Source of the DNA: Marinomonas lutimaris
Lineage (GTDB): Bacteria; Pseudomonadota; Gammaproteobacteria; Pseudomonadales; Marinomonadaceae
Assembly: GCF_019426345.1 (NCBI RefSeq)
Contig: NZ_JAHLLW010000011.1
Coordinates: forward strand, 1-64,000
Direction of reading: 5' to 3'
Length of the DNA stretch: 64,000 nucleotides
Within the stretch, counting starts at the first letter, position 1. Each line of letters begins with the position of its first letter. Shown here in pieces: positions 10,412 to 18,921 of this stretch. A model generated the notes under the pieces. That model worked only from the letters and a program-made list of their open reading frames with translations, searched no databases and was not told the DNA's origin. The translations under genes and the position numbers were made by a program.

Positions 10412-11362
10412 TTAGAAATGTTGCCAACCTGTTACTTCGCCATCATAGTTTTGGATCACAAAACCATTGTCGACAACTTCCCCCACCTTGGTACAAGGCA
10501 AGCTTAGGGTTTGCGTGATTAGCGCTATCTCAGCGGCTTGAGCTTTTGATGCAGTAAAACATAACTCGTAATCATCACCACCGGTTAGCGCCAACGCCAG
10601 CGCAGATTCTGGCTGCCAACGACTTAACTCAGCGGAAATCGGCACACGACTCGCGTCGATATTTGCCCCGACGCCAGACGCTTTAAGTATATGCTGGATA
10701 TCTTGAGCAAGGCCATCGGAAATATCCATCATGGAATGAACCACTCGCTTCAGCGCCATACCTGCAATCAGCCTAGGCTGCGGACGCCAAAAACGATCAT
10801 AAAAATAATCAAAGCGCTCACTGGATACTTGCAACTCGCCCGTAACAATCGGCACCGCGGCCGCGGCATCGCCTAGCAAACCTGTGACATAAATATCATC
10901 ACCGACCTTTGCCCCGCTACGCTTTACCGCCATGTCTGGCTCTACATAACCATGCACTTGCAGCGTAATGGTCAACGGGCCTTTGGTGGTATCGCCGCCA
11001 ACCAAGGCCAAGCCTATTGGCTCGGCCAGTTCCGCCATGCCTTGTGCCAAACCTGCTAACCATTGCGGATCAGATTCTGGAATAGTCAGTCCCAAGGTAA
11101 AAAACGCTGGTTTTGCGCCCATTGCCGCTAAATCGCTCACACAGCTTGCCACCGCGCGATAACCGATATCAACAGGGTCCGCATCGAAAGGAAAATGTCG
11201 CCCTTCGACCAAGGTGTCCATGGAAAACACCAGACTCTGACCTTGCGGCACTTGCACCTGAGCACAATCATCACCAATGCCCAACAAAAGATCTCCCCGC
11301 CCCTGTGTACTTGCCATCACAGACGCTTGAAAGATGTTTTGTATCAACTCGAATTCTTTCAA
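10412..11362 (-). CDS. thiL: Thiamine-monophosphate kinase
   Basis: ThiL phosphorylates thiamine monophosphate to thiamine pyrophosphate with ATP. The 316-residue protein shows the AIR-synthase-like N-terminal motif GIGDDCAQV (residues 27-35), then SDLAAMGAKPAFFTLGL, LVGGDTTKGPLTI and the C-terminal MMDISDGLAQD and LTGGDDYELCF motifs. The start codon is TTG, seven bases after AAGGG on the minus strand. Spacing to pgpA (29 bp) suggests co-transcription. Confidence 0.95.
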   Translation of the reverse strand: MKEFELIQNIFQASVMASTQGRGDLLLGIGDDCAQVQVPQGQSLVFSMDTLVEGRHFPFDADPVDIGYRAVASCVSDLAAMGAKPAFFTLGLTIPESDPQWLAGLAQGMAELAEPIGLALVGGDTTKGPLTITLQVHGYVEPDMAVKRSGAKVGDDIYVTGLLGDAAAAVPIVTGELQVSSERFDYFYDRFWRPQPRLIAGMALKRVVHSMMDISDGLAQDIQHILKASGVGANIDASRVPISAELSRWQPESALALALTGGDDYELCFTASKAQAAEIALITQTLSLPCTKVGEVVDNGFVIQNYDGEVTGWQHF

Positions 11363-11450
11363 CAGACTACCCTTCTATTATTTCGGACCTCACATACAGC
11401 ACCGAAAACACTGGCAAAGCATACCGTATTAAACCGCCGATGTCAGAAGC

Positions 11451-11489
11451 AAAACAGGGCAGATTACGCTAGGTAATCTGCCCTGTTTT
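11451..11489 (-). terminator. Strong hairpin after the DUF6172 gene
   Basis: A perfect 17-bp stem (arms 11451-11467 and 11473-11489, core CAGGGCAGATTAC) closes a 5-nt loop. The A-rich and T-rich stem ends give U residues on either strand. It lies just downstream of the DUF6172 stop codon and upstream of thiL, so it should separate the two transcripts. Confidence 0.8.
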
Positions 11490-11518
11490 AATTGTACTTT
11501 TTAACGCCAAATTCGCGC

Positions 11519-11812
11519 TTAATCTTCTGAGCGTTTTGCGCGCTGCTTTGGTGTTGGAATCACTTCTAGATAAAAAGATTTCCAATGCTGGCTTTGTGCC
11601 GAGCTAATATTGGTATTGATATCGCCTTCGTGAATCGCACGCGCCTTGTCAGCGGTTTGACCAAATTTGCAGTTAAATCCCCAAAAATCCGCGCCATCTG
11701 GCAAGGCTTTATTACGCTCTGCTTTGATGTACTGCTTAACTTCGTTTTTCGCTTCTTCAATAAGACGCTGGTATGATTTTTTGGGGTGAGATAAAACAAA
11801 GTTCTTTTTCAT
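11519..11812 (-). CDS. DUF6172-like small protein
   Basis: A 97-residue protein of unknown function. The segment KAERNKALPDGADFWGFNCK near residues 31-50 and the opening KNFVLSHPKK match what I recall of the DUF6172 family, short soluble proteins starting with KKTF and containing a K-R-E-R-x-K-x-L-P motif. No membrane segment, signal peptide or catalytic motif is evident; it is rich in Lys and Glu and likely cytoplasmic. It sits alone between nusB and thiL with a strong terminator on each side, so it is probably its own transcription unit inserted into an otherwise conserved gene order. Confidence 0.7.
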   Translation of the reverse strand: MKKNFVLSHPKKSYQRLIEEAKNEVKQYIKAERNKALPDGADFWGFNCKFGQTADKARAIHEGDINTNISSAQSQHWKSFYLEVIPTPKQRAKRSED

Positions 11813-11963
11813 TATGATCCTAAAAGTATTGAGTAAGGCAGCGTAACAACCACCTTGATACCGCCTATGATAGCGGGTTCAGAATAAACCAGCCATCAAT
11901 AAGAACAATGTTTCGAAACAAATCGTTATTTGTTGGCTTTAGCCAAGGCTGAACATGAAGACA

Positions 11964-12000
11964 TAAAAAAGCCCCGCTATTAACAAGTAATAACGGGGCT
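11964..12000 (-). terminator. Rho-independent terminator after nusB
   Basis: Stem GCCCCG-ctatta / taataa-CGGGGC at 11971-12000, followed on the minus strand by a run of six U residues (11964-11970). It lies 29 bp beyond the nusB stop. Confidence 0.88.
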
Positions 12001-12028
12001 CTTAGGTATCTTTTAGTAATAGGTTCTA

Positions 12029-12553
12029 TTACTTATTGGACTCTTTATTCGCTTCTCGGCGAGCGGCGATTTCTTCGCGGCGCACGCGTTGTGCAAGCTT
12101 GTCTAGAATGCCGTTTACGTATTTGTGACTTTCCGTCGCGCCGAAGCCTTTTGCTAGCTCTACACTTTCGTTGATCGCGACACGGTATGGCACGTCTAAA
12201 CGTTGAGACAATTCAAATGCACCGATACGCATAACGGCCAATTCAATTGGGTCTAGTTCGCTTAATGGACGATCTAGTAATTCTTCAAACAAAGCGTCCA
12301 GTTTTTTCGCGCTGGCTGTTACACCTTGTAGCAATTCGCGGAAGTAGACTTTATCGCAAGAATCCATATCACGGTCTTGGTCTATAACGAATTGAGTTTC
12401 GATCTCGCTCACGGCAGATTGGTTCATCTGCCACTGATAGACCGCTTGTAATGCCAAACGACGAGAAGCACTGCGCAATTGCGAACGTGAAGGTTTTTTC
12501 TCTTTACGTTTTGGTGCTGGAGTTTGGTCGTTTGCTGTTTCCACTTCGCTCAT
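12029..12553 (-). CDS. nusB: Transcription antitermination factor NusB
   Basis: NusB binds boxA RNA with S10 (NusE) in rRNA antitermination complexes. The 174-residue protein shows SRRLALQAVYQWQMNQ near its start and the C-terminal RVAINESVELAKGFGATESHKYVNGILDKLA region typical of NusB (given here as landmarks, around residues 125-160). A TTG at 12565 is in frame, but GAGG lies six bases before the ATG at 12553, so that start is chosen. A charged N-terminal tail (PKRKEKKPSRSQ) precedes the domain. Unlike most relatives, no ribH gene lies directly upstream. Confidence 0.95.
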   Translation of the reverse strand: MSEVETANDQTPAPKRKEKKPSRSQLRSASRRLALQAVYQWQMNQSAVSEIETQFVIDQDRDMDSCDKVYFRELLQGVTASAKKLDALFEELLDRPLSELDPIELAVMRIGAFELSQRLDVPYRVAINESVELAKGFGATESHKYVNGILDKLAQRVRREEIAARREANKESNK

Positions 12554-12778
12554 TTTTTGCCTCAATTGTCCAGACTACGTCGCCTTATGGGCTGACGCTT
12601 TGGTCTGTTTGAAAGTACCCTTGGTTGTTAAAGAGCTATATTAGCTACTGCCTTTAGACAGCAACTGAGTCATATCGACCAAAGGTACGAATATACGGGT
12701 TGTCTTGGGCGGCGATTATAGCAACATTTATTCTAGGTTTCTCGGCAAAGTTGGCGAAATATCAGCAAGAAAAAACGA

Positions 12779-12810
12779 TTTTCAGGCTTTTCTTAAAAAA
12801 AGCCTGAAAA
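12779..12810 (-). terminator. Terminator after ribD
   Basis: TTTTCAGGCTTTT and AAAAGCCTGAAAA form a hairpin, followed on the minus strand by TCGTTTTTTC. It would stop transcription between ribD and nusB, so nusB needs its own promoter in 12554-12780. I see no gene in that 276-bp gap. Confidence 0.78.
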
Positions 12811-12830
12811 AGCAATGACTCAGCTTTTGG

Positions 12831-13985
12831 CTATTCGTCAAAATCGCCTTCAAAATCTTCATCGAGGTATTTTGGTATATAGACCAAACGCACATCTTGT
12901 CCAACTTGGCGAACCGATTTAAGTGTCAGATCAACCGCTTCGTCCATCGCCTCTAAAGGCAATTTAAATAATGGACGGGCACTGGAACCCAATAGTTTCG
13001 GTGCCATGTAAACCACGATTTCGTCGATCAGACCCGCTTCTAAAAAACCACCAGCCAATTCTGCGCCAGCTTCTAATAAAACTTCGTTAATGCCTGCATC
13101 GGCAAGTTGTTCCATTGCGTCCAGCAAGTCGAGTCGACCATCTTCGCCACGCGGCGCAAAACGCACCGTCACGCCTTTTTTCGTCAGCACTTCTAAATGC
13201 TCTGCTTCAACCTCTTCTTCTACAGAAAATACCCAAGCTTGATTTGCCGGATAAAGGATTTTGGCTTCTGGAAGAATCGACAAAGCCGTGTCCATTACCA
13301 CACGAATCGGCTGACGTACGCTCTTTGGATCTGCTTCTTGGTCATCGTTGTCGATGCGAACCGTCATGCTTGGGTTATCAGCCAATACCGAGCCAATACC
13401 AGTGACAATGGCATCGCTTTGCGCGCGTAAACGCTGTACATCAAGACGCGCCGCTGAATCGGTAATCCATTGGCTTTCGCCAGATTCCATTGCCGTGCGG
13501 CCATCCATGCTCATGGCAAGTTTCACTCGCACGTAAGGAAGTCCTTCGCGCATACGTTTGATAAAACCGGGATTGAGCGCTTCGCAATCCGCTTCCAAAA
13601 CAGGACCGATGATTTCAATGCCGGCTTTTTTGATTTTCGCCAAGCCATTACCAGACACTTCAGGATTCGGATCTTGCATGCCGTATACAACACGCGCGAC
13701 GCCAGCTTTAATCAAGGCATCAGCACAAGGCGGTGTTTTACCTTGGTGGCTGCAAGGTTCCAAGGTGACGTAAGCCGTTGCCCCAACCGCGTCTTGTTTT
13801 GCATCCGCCAAGGCATTGACTTCGGCGTGACCTTCTCCGGCTTTGACATGAAAACCTTGGCCAATGATTTGCTGATCTTTAACCAACACACAACCAACGC
13901 GTGGGTTTGGATGAGTGGTATAGCGGCCTTTTTTCGCTAGTTGAATGGCTTTCGCCATCCAGTATTCGTGATTATATGCTGTCAT
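12831..13985 (-). CDS. ribD: Bifunctional riboflavin deaminase/reductase
   Basis: RibD deaminates and then reduces the pyrimidine intermediate of riboflavin synthesis, leading to 5-amino-6-ribitylamino-uracil. In 384 residues the N-terminal deaminase has HAEVNAL and [11 protein letters not shown] zinc ligands (about residues 53-88). The C-terminal reductase has [13 protein letters not shown] and [12 protein letters not shown]. It overlaps nrdR by four bases. Ribityl-aminouracil is also the substrate of CofG/CofH encoded at the left of the window. The C-terminus carries an acidic extension ([10 protein letters not shown]). ribE, ribBA and ribH do not follow it here. Confidence 0.96.
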   Translation of the reverse strand: MTAYNHEYWMAKAIQLAKKGRYTTHPNPRVGCVLVKDQQIIGQGFHVKAGEGHAEVNALADAKQDAVGATAYVTLEPCSHQGKTPPCADALIKAGVARVVYGMQDPNPEVSGNGLAKIKKAGIEIIGPVLEADCEALNPGFIKRMREGLPYVRVKLAMSMDGRTAMESGESQWITDSAARLDVQRLRAQSDAIVTGIGSVLADNPSMTVRIDNDDQEADPKSVRQPIRVVMDTALSILPEAKILYPANQAWVFSVEEEVEAEHLEVLTKKGVTVRFAPRGEDGRLDLLDAMEQLADAGINEVLLEAGAELAGGFLEAGLIDEIVVYMAPKLLGSSARPLFKLPLEAMDEAVDLTLKSVRQVGQDVRLVYIPKYLDEDFEGDFDE

Positions 13986-14473
13986 GCTTCGTCTTCTTTT
14001 TTCGATTCTGGGGCAGCCGTCTTATGGCTTTCTAGGCGGTCAATCGCTTCGCGAAATTCGCTAATATCTTTAAAGCTTCGATAAACGGAAGCAAAGCGAA
14101 CGTAGGCCACTTGATCAAGACGCTGCAATTCTTCCATCACGGCTTCGCCAGTCCAACGAGAGGGTAATTCTCGCTCACCAGTGGCTTGCATTTTTTCTTT
14201 GATTCGAGTGATCGCAGTTTCTACTGCTTCAATGCTAACGGGACGTTTTTCAATAGCTTTGATAATGCCATTGCGCAACTTGTCCTCGTCAAACACTTCT
14301 CGACTTCCATCGCTTTTGATCAGCTTAGGCATTTGTAATTCGGCCACTTCAAAGGTGGTGAAGCGCTCTTGGCAATGGCTACAGGTACGACGGCGGCGAA
14401 CTTGTGCGCCTTCAGAAACCAATCGAGAATCCACTACTTTAGTATCTTGAGTTCCACAAAAAGGGCATCGCAT
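13982..14473 (-). CDS. nrdR: Transcriptional repressor NrdR
   Basis: NrdR is the nucleotide-sensing repressor of ribonucleotide reductase genes. The protein starts MRCPFCG and has the zinc ribbon (CPFC near residue 3, [12 protein letters not shown] near residue 31) followed by the ATP-cone domain. A longer in-frame start at 14545 adds 24 residues before the invariant MRCPFCG start. The ATG at 14473 is preceded by TTGGAAG and gives 163 residues, near the usual family length. The stop overlaps the ribD start, matching the common nrdR-ribD order. Confidence 0.95.
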   Translation of the reverse strand: MRCPFCGTQDTKVVDSRLVSEGAQVRRRRTCSHCQERFTTFEVAELQMPKLIKSDGSREVFDEDKLRNGIIKAIEKRPVSIEAVETAITRIKEKMQATGERELPSRWTGEAVMEELQRLDQVAYVRFASVYRSFKDISEFREAIDRLESHKTAAPESKKEDEA

Positions 14474-14636
14474 GGTGCTTCCAATATCGCTAATTTGGTG
14501 TAAGAATGCCTGAAAATTAGGCCATCGTGTGATGGGTGAAATCATACCAACCCCGCCATAATATAGCTACCGAGCTACTGTGTGCGCTTTTATCATTCTT
14601 CTGCATTAAAGAATGAATGAATTTATAAGGATTTAT

Positions 14637-15542
14637 ATGCCGTTCGCAGAATTATCGGGCTTGGTTGCTGCCTTGTGTTGGACTATTTCGAGCCTGATGG
14701 CGCCAAACTTAATTCAACGTTTTGGCACCATGCGCTTTAATACCTTTCGTATTGTTATTGCCAGCTCCATTCTTTTGGCAATTTGCTTAATCACCCAGCG
14801 CTTCAATTCAACCTTGTGGCAACATGCCGAGATAGTCATGCTGTCTGGTTTGTTGGGAATTTTTATTGGCGACACCATGCTGTTTACCGCAGTGCATCGC
14901 CTTGGCCCTCGACGCACAGGGGTGCTTTTCGCCACCAATGCGCCTATGTCGATTCTGTTAGGTTGGCTATTTTTAGGGGAAAACCTTTCTTTTAGTCAGC
15001 TATTTGCCTGCGGCTTAGTATTAATTGGCGTGGTGATTGCCATATTGTTTGGTCGCAGAAACAGCCTTCATGCTTGGGAACAAACTAAAGGCAAATTGAG
15101 CATGGGAATTTTACTCGCACTCGGTGCAGCGCTTGGTCAAGCCAGTGGTGCTCTACTTAGCAAACCTGCTTTGCTTGATGGTGCTGACCCAATTGCGGTG
15201 TCTGCATTACGCGTTGGAACTGGCGCTCTCGCTCTGGTTCTGGCATATGGTTTGTTTTATCGACACAAACAACCTGCTGACGCGATTCCCTTTGCTCAAC
15301 TAACTCGTGTTGATTTCATGGGCATCGCTACCCTCGCCACCATTGGTATGGTTATCGGCATGAGCGTCCTAGTTTGGGGCGTCGGCAACGCTAACGTGGG
15401 TATTGTCACTACGCTATCAGCCGTTGTTCCCGTGCTAATTTTACCGGGTTTGTGGATTACCACAGGTCAACGACCTGCCTTTGGCGCTTGGATAGGGGCT
15501 ATTTTCGTTGTGGCTGGTGCGGCTTTGATTATTCTGAAATAG
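14637..15542 (+). CDS. EamA/DMT family transporter
   Basis: An inner-membrane drug/metabolite-transporter-superfamily protein, about 301 residues with ten predicted membrane segments in two EamA repeats (residues about 5-135 and 155-295). FIGDTMLFTAVHRLGPRR and the second-half GVGNANVGIVTTLSAVVPV are landmarks. AAGGA at 14627-14631 fits the ATG at 14637 better than an upstream ATG at 14613. It is transcribed divergently from nrdR with about 160 bp between. The substrate cannot be told from sequence. Confidence 0.85.
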   Translation: MPFAELSGLVAALCWTISSLMAPNLIQRFGTMRFNTFRIVIASSILLAICLITQRFNSTLWQHAEIVMLSGLLGIFIGDTMLFTAVHRLGPRRTGVLFATNAPMSILLGWLFLGENLSFSQLFACGLVLIGVVIAILFGRRNSLHAWEQTKGKLSMGILLALGAALGQASGALLSKPALLDGADPIAVSALRVGTGALALVLAYGLFYRHKQPADAIPFAQLTRVDFMGIATLATIGMVIGMSVLVWGVGNANVGIVTTLSAVVPVLILPGLWITTGQRPAFGAWIGAIFVVAGAALIILK

Positions 15543-15640
15543 CCTTGATTGTGCTATCCTTACCCCACTAATTGCATTTGGCTCTCCATCGACTTGCTAG
15601 AGTTCTTTTGGCAACTCCGTGGAGCGTTTTAACGAAGTTT

Positions 15641-15662
15641 ATGCACGACATTAATAGTGCAT
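15641..15662. repeat. Inverted repeat upstream of ettA
   Basis: ATGCAC and GTGCAT arms with a 10-bp AT-rich spacer, about 33 bp before the ettA start. It could be an operator or a leader hairpin; only the symmetry is seen. Confidence 0.35.
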
Positions 15663-15694
15663 GGATCTCCAATCATAGGATAAGTTGACTCTTT

Positions 15695-17356
15695 ATGGCT
15701 CAGTTTGTATACAGCATGAACCGCGTTGGGAAAGTTGTTCCCCCAAAACGCGAGATTCTTAAAGACATTTCTCTTTCATTCTTCCCTGGCGCTAAAATCG
15801 GTGTATTGGGTCTTAACGGTTCTGGTAAATCGACTCTACTTCGCATTATGGCGGGCGTTGATACCGAGCATAATGGCGAAGCTCGTCCAATGCCAGGCAT
15901 CAAAATCGGCTACTTGGAGCAAGAACCTCACCTTGATCCAGAAAAGAACGTGCGCGGCATTGTTGAAGAAGCCTTCGCTGACGTGATTGAAGCCATGGCT
16001 CGTTTGGATGCAGTTTACGCAGAATACGCAGAACCAGACGCTGACTTTGATGCCCTAGCAAAAGAACAAGGCCAGCTTGAAGCCTTGATCGAAGCGAAAG
16101 AAGGCCACAACCTAGAGCGTGCCCTTGAAGTGGCGGCTGATGCGTTACGTCTTCCTCATTGGGATGCGAAAGTAGAACACCTTTCTGGTGGTGAGCGTCG
16201 CCGTGTTGCCCTATGTCGTCTATTGCTTAACAAGCCGGACATGATCCTTCTGGACGAGCCAACCAACCACTTGGATGCCGAATCCGTTGCTTGGCTAGAA
16301 CGCTTCCTAAAAGATTATCCGGGCACTGTTGTGGCAATTACCCACGACCGTTACTTCCTAGATAACGCCGCTGGCTGGATTCTGGAACTTGACCGTGGCC
16401 ACGGTATTCCATACGAAGGCAACTACTCTTCTTGGTTGGAGCAAAAAGACGCTCGACTACAAACTGAAGCGAAGCAACAAGCCTCTCACCAAAAAGCCAT
16501 TAAGTCTGAGCTTGAGTGGGTTCGCCAAAACGCCAAAGGTCGTCAGTCTAAATCCAAAGCCCGTTTGGCTCGATTCGAAGAAATGAACTCGCAAGAGTTC
16601 CAAGATCGTAACGAAACCAACGAATTGTACATTCCACCAGGGCCACGTCTTGGCAACAAAGTCATCGAAATCGAAGGCGTTAGCAAAAGCTTCGAACACA
16701 AGATGCTACTAGAAGACTTCAACATGGTGGTACCGCAAGGCGCCATCGTCGGTGTGGTTGGTGGTAACGGTGCAGGTAAATCGACTCTGTTCAAAATGAT
16801 CGCTGGCACTGAAAAACCGGATACCGGTACCGTCACAATAGGCGAAACCGTACAGCTGGCTTACGTCGATCAAATGCGTGAACTTGACGGCGACAAAACC
16901 GTTTTCGAAGAAATCGCTGATGGCCAAGACATGATCACGGTAAACAATTACAAAGTTGTGTCTCGTGCTTACATCGGTCGCTTTAACTTCAAAGGGTCTG
17001 ATCAACAAAAATTGGTTAAGCATTTGTCTGGTGGTGAGCGTAACCGTTTGCACCTTGCGAAATTGCTTAAAGAAGGCGGCAACGTATTGCTACTGGATGA
17101 GCCGACCAACGACCTTGACGTAGAAACCTTACGTGCACTGGAGGACGCGCTACTTGCCTTCCCAGGCGCCGCGATTGTTATTTCCCATGACCGTTGGTTC
17201 CTAGACCGTATCGCGACACACATCCTAGCGTACGAAGGCGATTCTAAAGCCGTCTTCTTCGAAGGTAACTATGCCGAATACGAAGCTGACTACAAAGCTC
17301 GTACCGGCAACGAAGCCACACCAACTCGTATCAAATACAAACGTATTGATGCTTAA
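15695..17356 (+). CDS. ettA: Energy-dependent translational throttle protein EttA (ABC-F)
   Basis: EttA is a ribosome-binding ABC-F ATPase that gates entry into elongation according to ATP/ADP ratio. The 553-residue protein (E. coli about 555) has two ABC domains. The first has GLNGSGKST (about residue 42) and LSGGERRRVALCRLLL; the second has VGGNGAGKST (about residue 354) and HLSGGERNRLHLAKLL with DEPTNDLD. The arm insertion in domain 1 (about residues 95-140) and the linker after domain 1, with RQSKSKARLARFEE, are as in EttA rather than Uup or YheS. There is no membrane domain. A good terminator follows. Confidence 0.95.
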   Translation: MAQFVYSMNRVGKVVPPKREILKDISLSFFPGAKIGVLGLNGSGKSTLLRIMAGVDTEHNGEARPMPGIKIGYLEQEPHLDPEKNVRGIVEEAFADVIEAMARLDAVYAEYAEPDADFDALAKEQGQLEALIEAKEGHNLERALEVAADALRLPHWDAKVEHLSGGERRRVALCRLLLNKPDMILLDEPTNHLDAESVAWLERFLKDYPGTVVAITHDRYFLDNAAGWILELDRGHGIPYEGNYSSWLEQKDARLQTEAKQQASHQKAIKSELEWVRQNAKGRQSKSKARLARFEEMNSQEFQDRNETNELYIPPGPRLGNKVIEIEGVSKSFEHKMLLEDFNMVVPQGAIVGVVGGNGAGKSTLFKMIAGTEKPDTGTVTIGETVQLAYVDQMRELDGDKTVFEEIADGQDMITVNNYKVVSRAYIGRFNFKGSDQQKLVKHLSGGERNRLHLAKLLKEGGNVLLLDEPTNDLDVETLRALEDALLAFPGAAIVISHDRWFLDRIATHILAYEGDSKAVFFEGNYAEYEADYKARTGNEATPTRIKYKRIDA

Positions 17357-17392
17357 TTCTATTTAGTAGGATTGGTTGGTTTGAATGGAAAG

Positions 17393-17421
17393 CCGCTTAT
17401 CGGAAGGTAAGCGGTTTTTTT
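17393..17421 (+). terminator. Rho-independent terminator after ettA
   Basis: CCGCTTA/TAAGCGG stem at 17393-17414 followed by seven T residues. It overlaps the 3' end of the convergent HEPN-like gene. Confidence 0.88.
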
Positions 17422-18100
17422 ATCTCATTCGATTAATCATAATGCTTTTGCATTTACCTAGCTCTACTTTTAGGTTATCAGGGATTTTTAAGAAAGGTGA
17501 GACTGTGCTATCTAGTGTTCGGATAGGATTATATTGTTGCCCAACCACATAATCCATTTCCATTGAAAGTAAAAACAAAGCCTTATAAGAATTCTCAAAA
17601 TCCTCTTCAAAATCCAAATCCGCTTTTTTTAGACGTTTAGCAAGCTCTAAAGACGGTACTCCAATATCTCTTGATTTACTATGAACTAGTTTATTTCTAC
17701 TTTTTACTAGCTGTTGCAAAGCTCTAAAAGCAGGTCCTGATTTATCCATCTCATTTCCGCATACTAATTTTGGCACTAACACCCACTTGGAGATCACATC
17801 CATACTATAAATATGTTTTTCACAGTACTTATCCCCTAACTGAATTCCAGCGTAATCATTTATCCCAGCTTCTACACACATACTAGAAAAAACTATCGCT
17901 TTGAGTGAATGCTGATATGCCAACGAAGAAAATTCACTTATCTCAAACTGATCGGTACTTGCTTTAGCCTTCAGTCTACACTCAATCCCCTGGGCAGCTT
18001 CTTGCAAAGCAATATCAAAATACGTTTTAGTTTGAGTGTTCACACGGGCCCAAGAGTCTCTTGGATGCTTTATCTCATTAGATTCATTTATCAAAATCAT
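17420..18100 (-). CDS. Hypothetical HEPN-like protein
   Basis: A 226-residue soluble, largely helical protein that I do not recognise by family name. It contains SRNKLVHSKSR with R135-N-x3-H140, which fits the R-[NDH]-x3/4-H signature of HEPN domains. These are often metal-independent RNases of toxin, abortive-infection or CRISPR accessory systems. The gene is richer in A+T than its neighbours and starts 14 bp after the hicB stop on the same strand, so the two may be co-transcribed. That hints at a small defence or toxin-antitoxin island. HEPN proteins without catalytic role also exist, so activity is unproven. Confidence 0.55.
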   Translation of the reverse strand: MILINESNEIKHPRDSWARVNTQTKTYFDIALQEAAQGIECRLKAKASTDQFEISEFSSLAYQHSLKAIVFSSMCVEAGINDYAGIQLGDKYCEKHIYSMDVISKWVLVPKLVCGNEMDKSGPAFRALQQLVKSRNKLVHSKSRDIGVPSLELAKRLKKADLDFEEDFENSYKALFLLSMEMDYVVGQQYNPIRTLDSTVSPFLKIPDNLKVELGKCKSIMINRMR

Positions 18101-18114
18101 TCCTTCAACTTCTA

Positions 18115-18519
18115 CTAGAATAAGTTAAGAACTCTCTTCGACGCCTCAGCCAAAAAGCCAGAACGCGATTTGTATTTCGGATTTGCAGCGACCATTTTGT
18201 CGATCTTAGTTATAAGTAGATGCGGTAATGTCACGTTAATTTTTTCGCTTTTACCCAACAAGGGTGTGATATCAACATTTACCACTGCCCACACGCCATC
18301 GGCGTAGTCTGGGTTGTCTTTATGGACAGAGATTGGGCTGGCGGTTGGAATGTCTTCACCCTCTTCGAATAAGAGTTCAAGGTGAGAAAAGATTGCTTCT
18401 TCCGCCATCTCAAGTGCTTCATCAAATGTATCGCCAGCTGAAAAACAGCCAGGCACATCTGGCACAGTCACGCCGTAACTAACGCCATTGTCGGTATGTA
18501 ATACAATTGGGTATTTCAT
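18115..18519 (-). CDS. hicB: HicB-family antitoxin
   Basis: HicB neutralises the HicA mRNA interferase and represses its own operon. The protein (134 residues from the ATG at 18519, which follows AGAGG) opens with the HicB partial-RNase-H fold: YPIVLHTDNGVSYGVTVPDVPGCFSAGDTFDEALEMA (residues about 3-39, landmarks only). The C-terminal part, KINVTLPHLLITKIDKMV then YKSRSGFLAEASKRVL, looks like a ribbon-helix-helix DNA-binding domain. An upstream GTG/ATG start would add eight residues. Its toxin partner just upstream is broken by a stop codon, so HicB may persist as an orphan repressor. Confidence 0.88.
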   Translation of the reverse strand: MKYPIVLHTDNGVSYGVTVPDVPGCFSAGDTFDEALEMAEEAIFSHLELLFEEGEDIPTASPISVHKDNPDYADGVWAVVNVDITPLLGKSEKINVTLPHLLITKIDKMVAANPKYKSRSGFLAEASKRVLNLF

Positions 18520-18551
18520 AGTTCGTACCTCTGCTAAAGCCACTAATGAAT

Positions 18552-18734
18552 TTAGTTGAGCTGAGCTTGTTTCTTTATGTTGTTGAAAGTGCCAATCGGT
18601 ATGTCTTTCTTCGGATGGGGAACCGTCACTGTGCTTCTTTTATCTGGATGCTTAAATTACACATGACTGCCTTTCACTCTAACTTCATACCATCCGTCTT
18701 CGACTAGCATTTGGATTACCTCTCGGCTTTTCAT
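18552..18734 (-). pseudogene. hicA: HicA toxin pseudogene with in-frame stop
   Basis: Translation from the ATG at 18734 gives MKSREVIQMLVEDGWYEVR, then VKGSHV, a TAA stop at 18659-18657, then FKHPDKRSTVTVPHPKKD and IPIGTFNNIKKQAQLN. This matches HicA throughout its length of about 60 residues. The stop falls at codon 26, right after the conserved G-S-H of the active site, where relatives usually have H/Q before the FKHP. A single CAA-to-TAA change would explain it. The reading frame is otherwise intact, which suggests recent inactivation. It was too short after interruption to appear as an open frame. Confidence 0.85.
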
Positions 18735-18865
18735 ATAAATCCTTTCGCCATTCCTTTCCCTAGGATAATTAACAATAACCCTGATAACTCCTGAAAACCA
18801 ATTGCTTTTCTATATAACCCCAATAACCCTTTAAATAAATAGCTATTACTTTCTGAACGTATAAA

Positions 18866-18900
18866 AAACAAAACCCCACTTACCATGGGTAAGCGGGGTT
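18866..18900 (-). terminator. Terminator after EamA transporter
   Basis: AACCCC-ACTTACC / GGTAAG-CGGGGTT hairpin at 18872-18900, followed on the minus strand by TTTTGTTTTTT. It lies 22 bp beyond the transporter stop. Confidence 0.85.
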
Positions 18901-18921
18901 CGGGGTTGCTAATTAGTGTGG

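Noticed and set aside
12554-12830. FMN riboswitch near the riboflavin gene
   Set aside because: The gap between ribD and nusB shows only a terminator hairpin; I could not find the conserved FMN aptamer segments.
13470-13940. Plus-strand frame of 156 codons opposite ribD
   Set aside because: It is antisense to conserved ribD codons and lacks a ribosome binding site or recognisable motif.
14474-14545. N-terminal extension of nrdR
   Set aside because: NrdR begins with MRCPFCG almost without exception, and TTGGAAG precedes that ATG.
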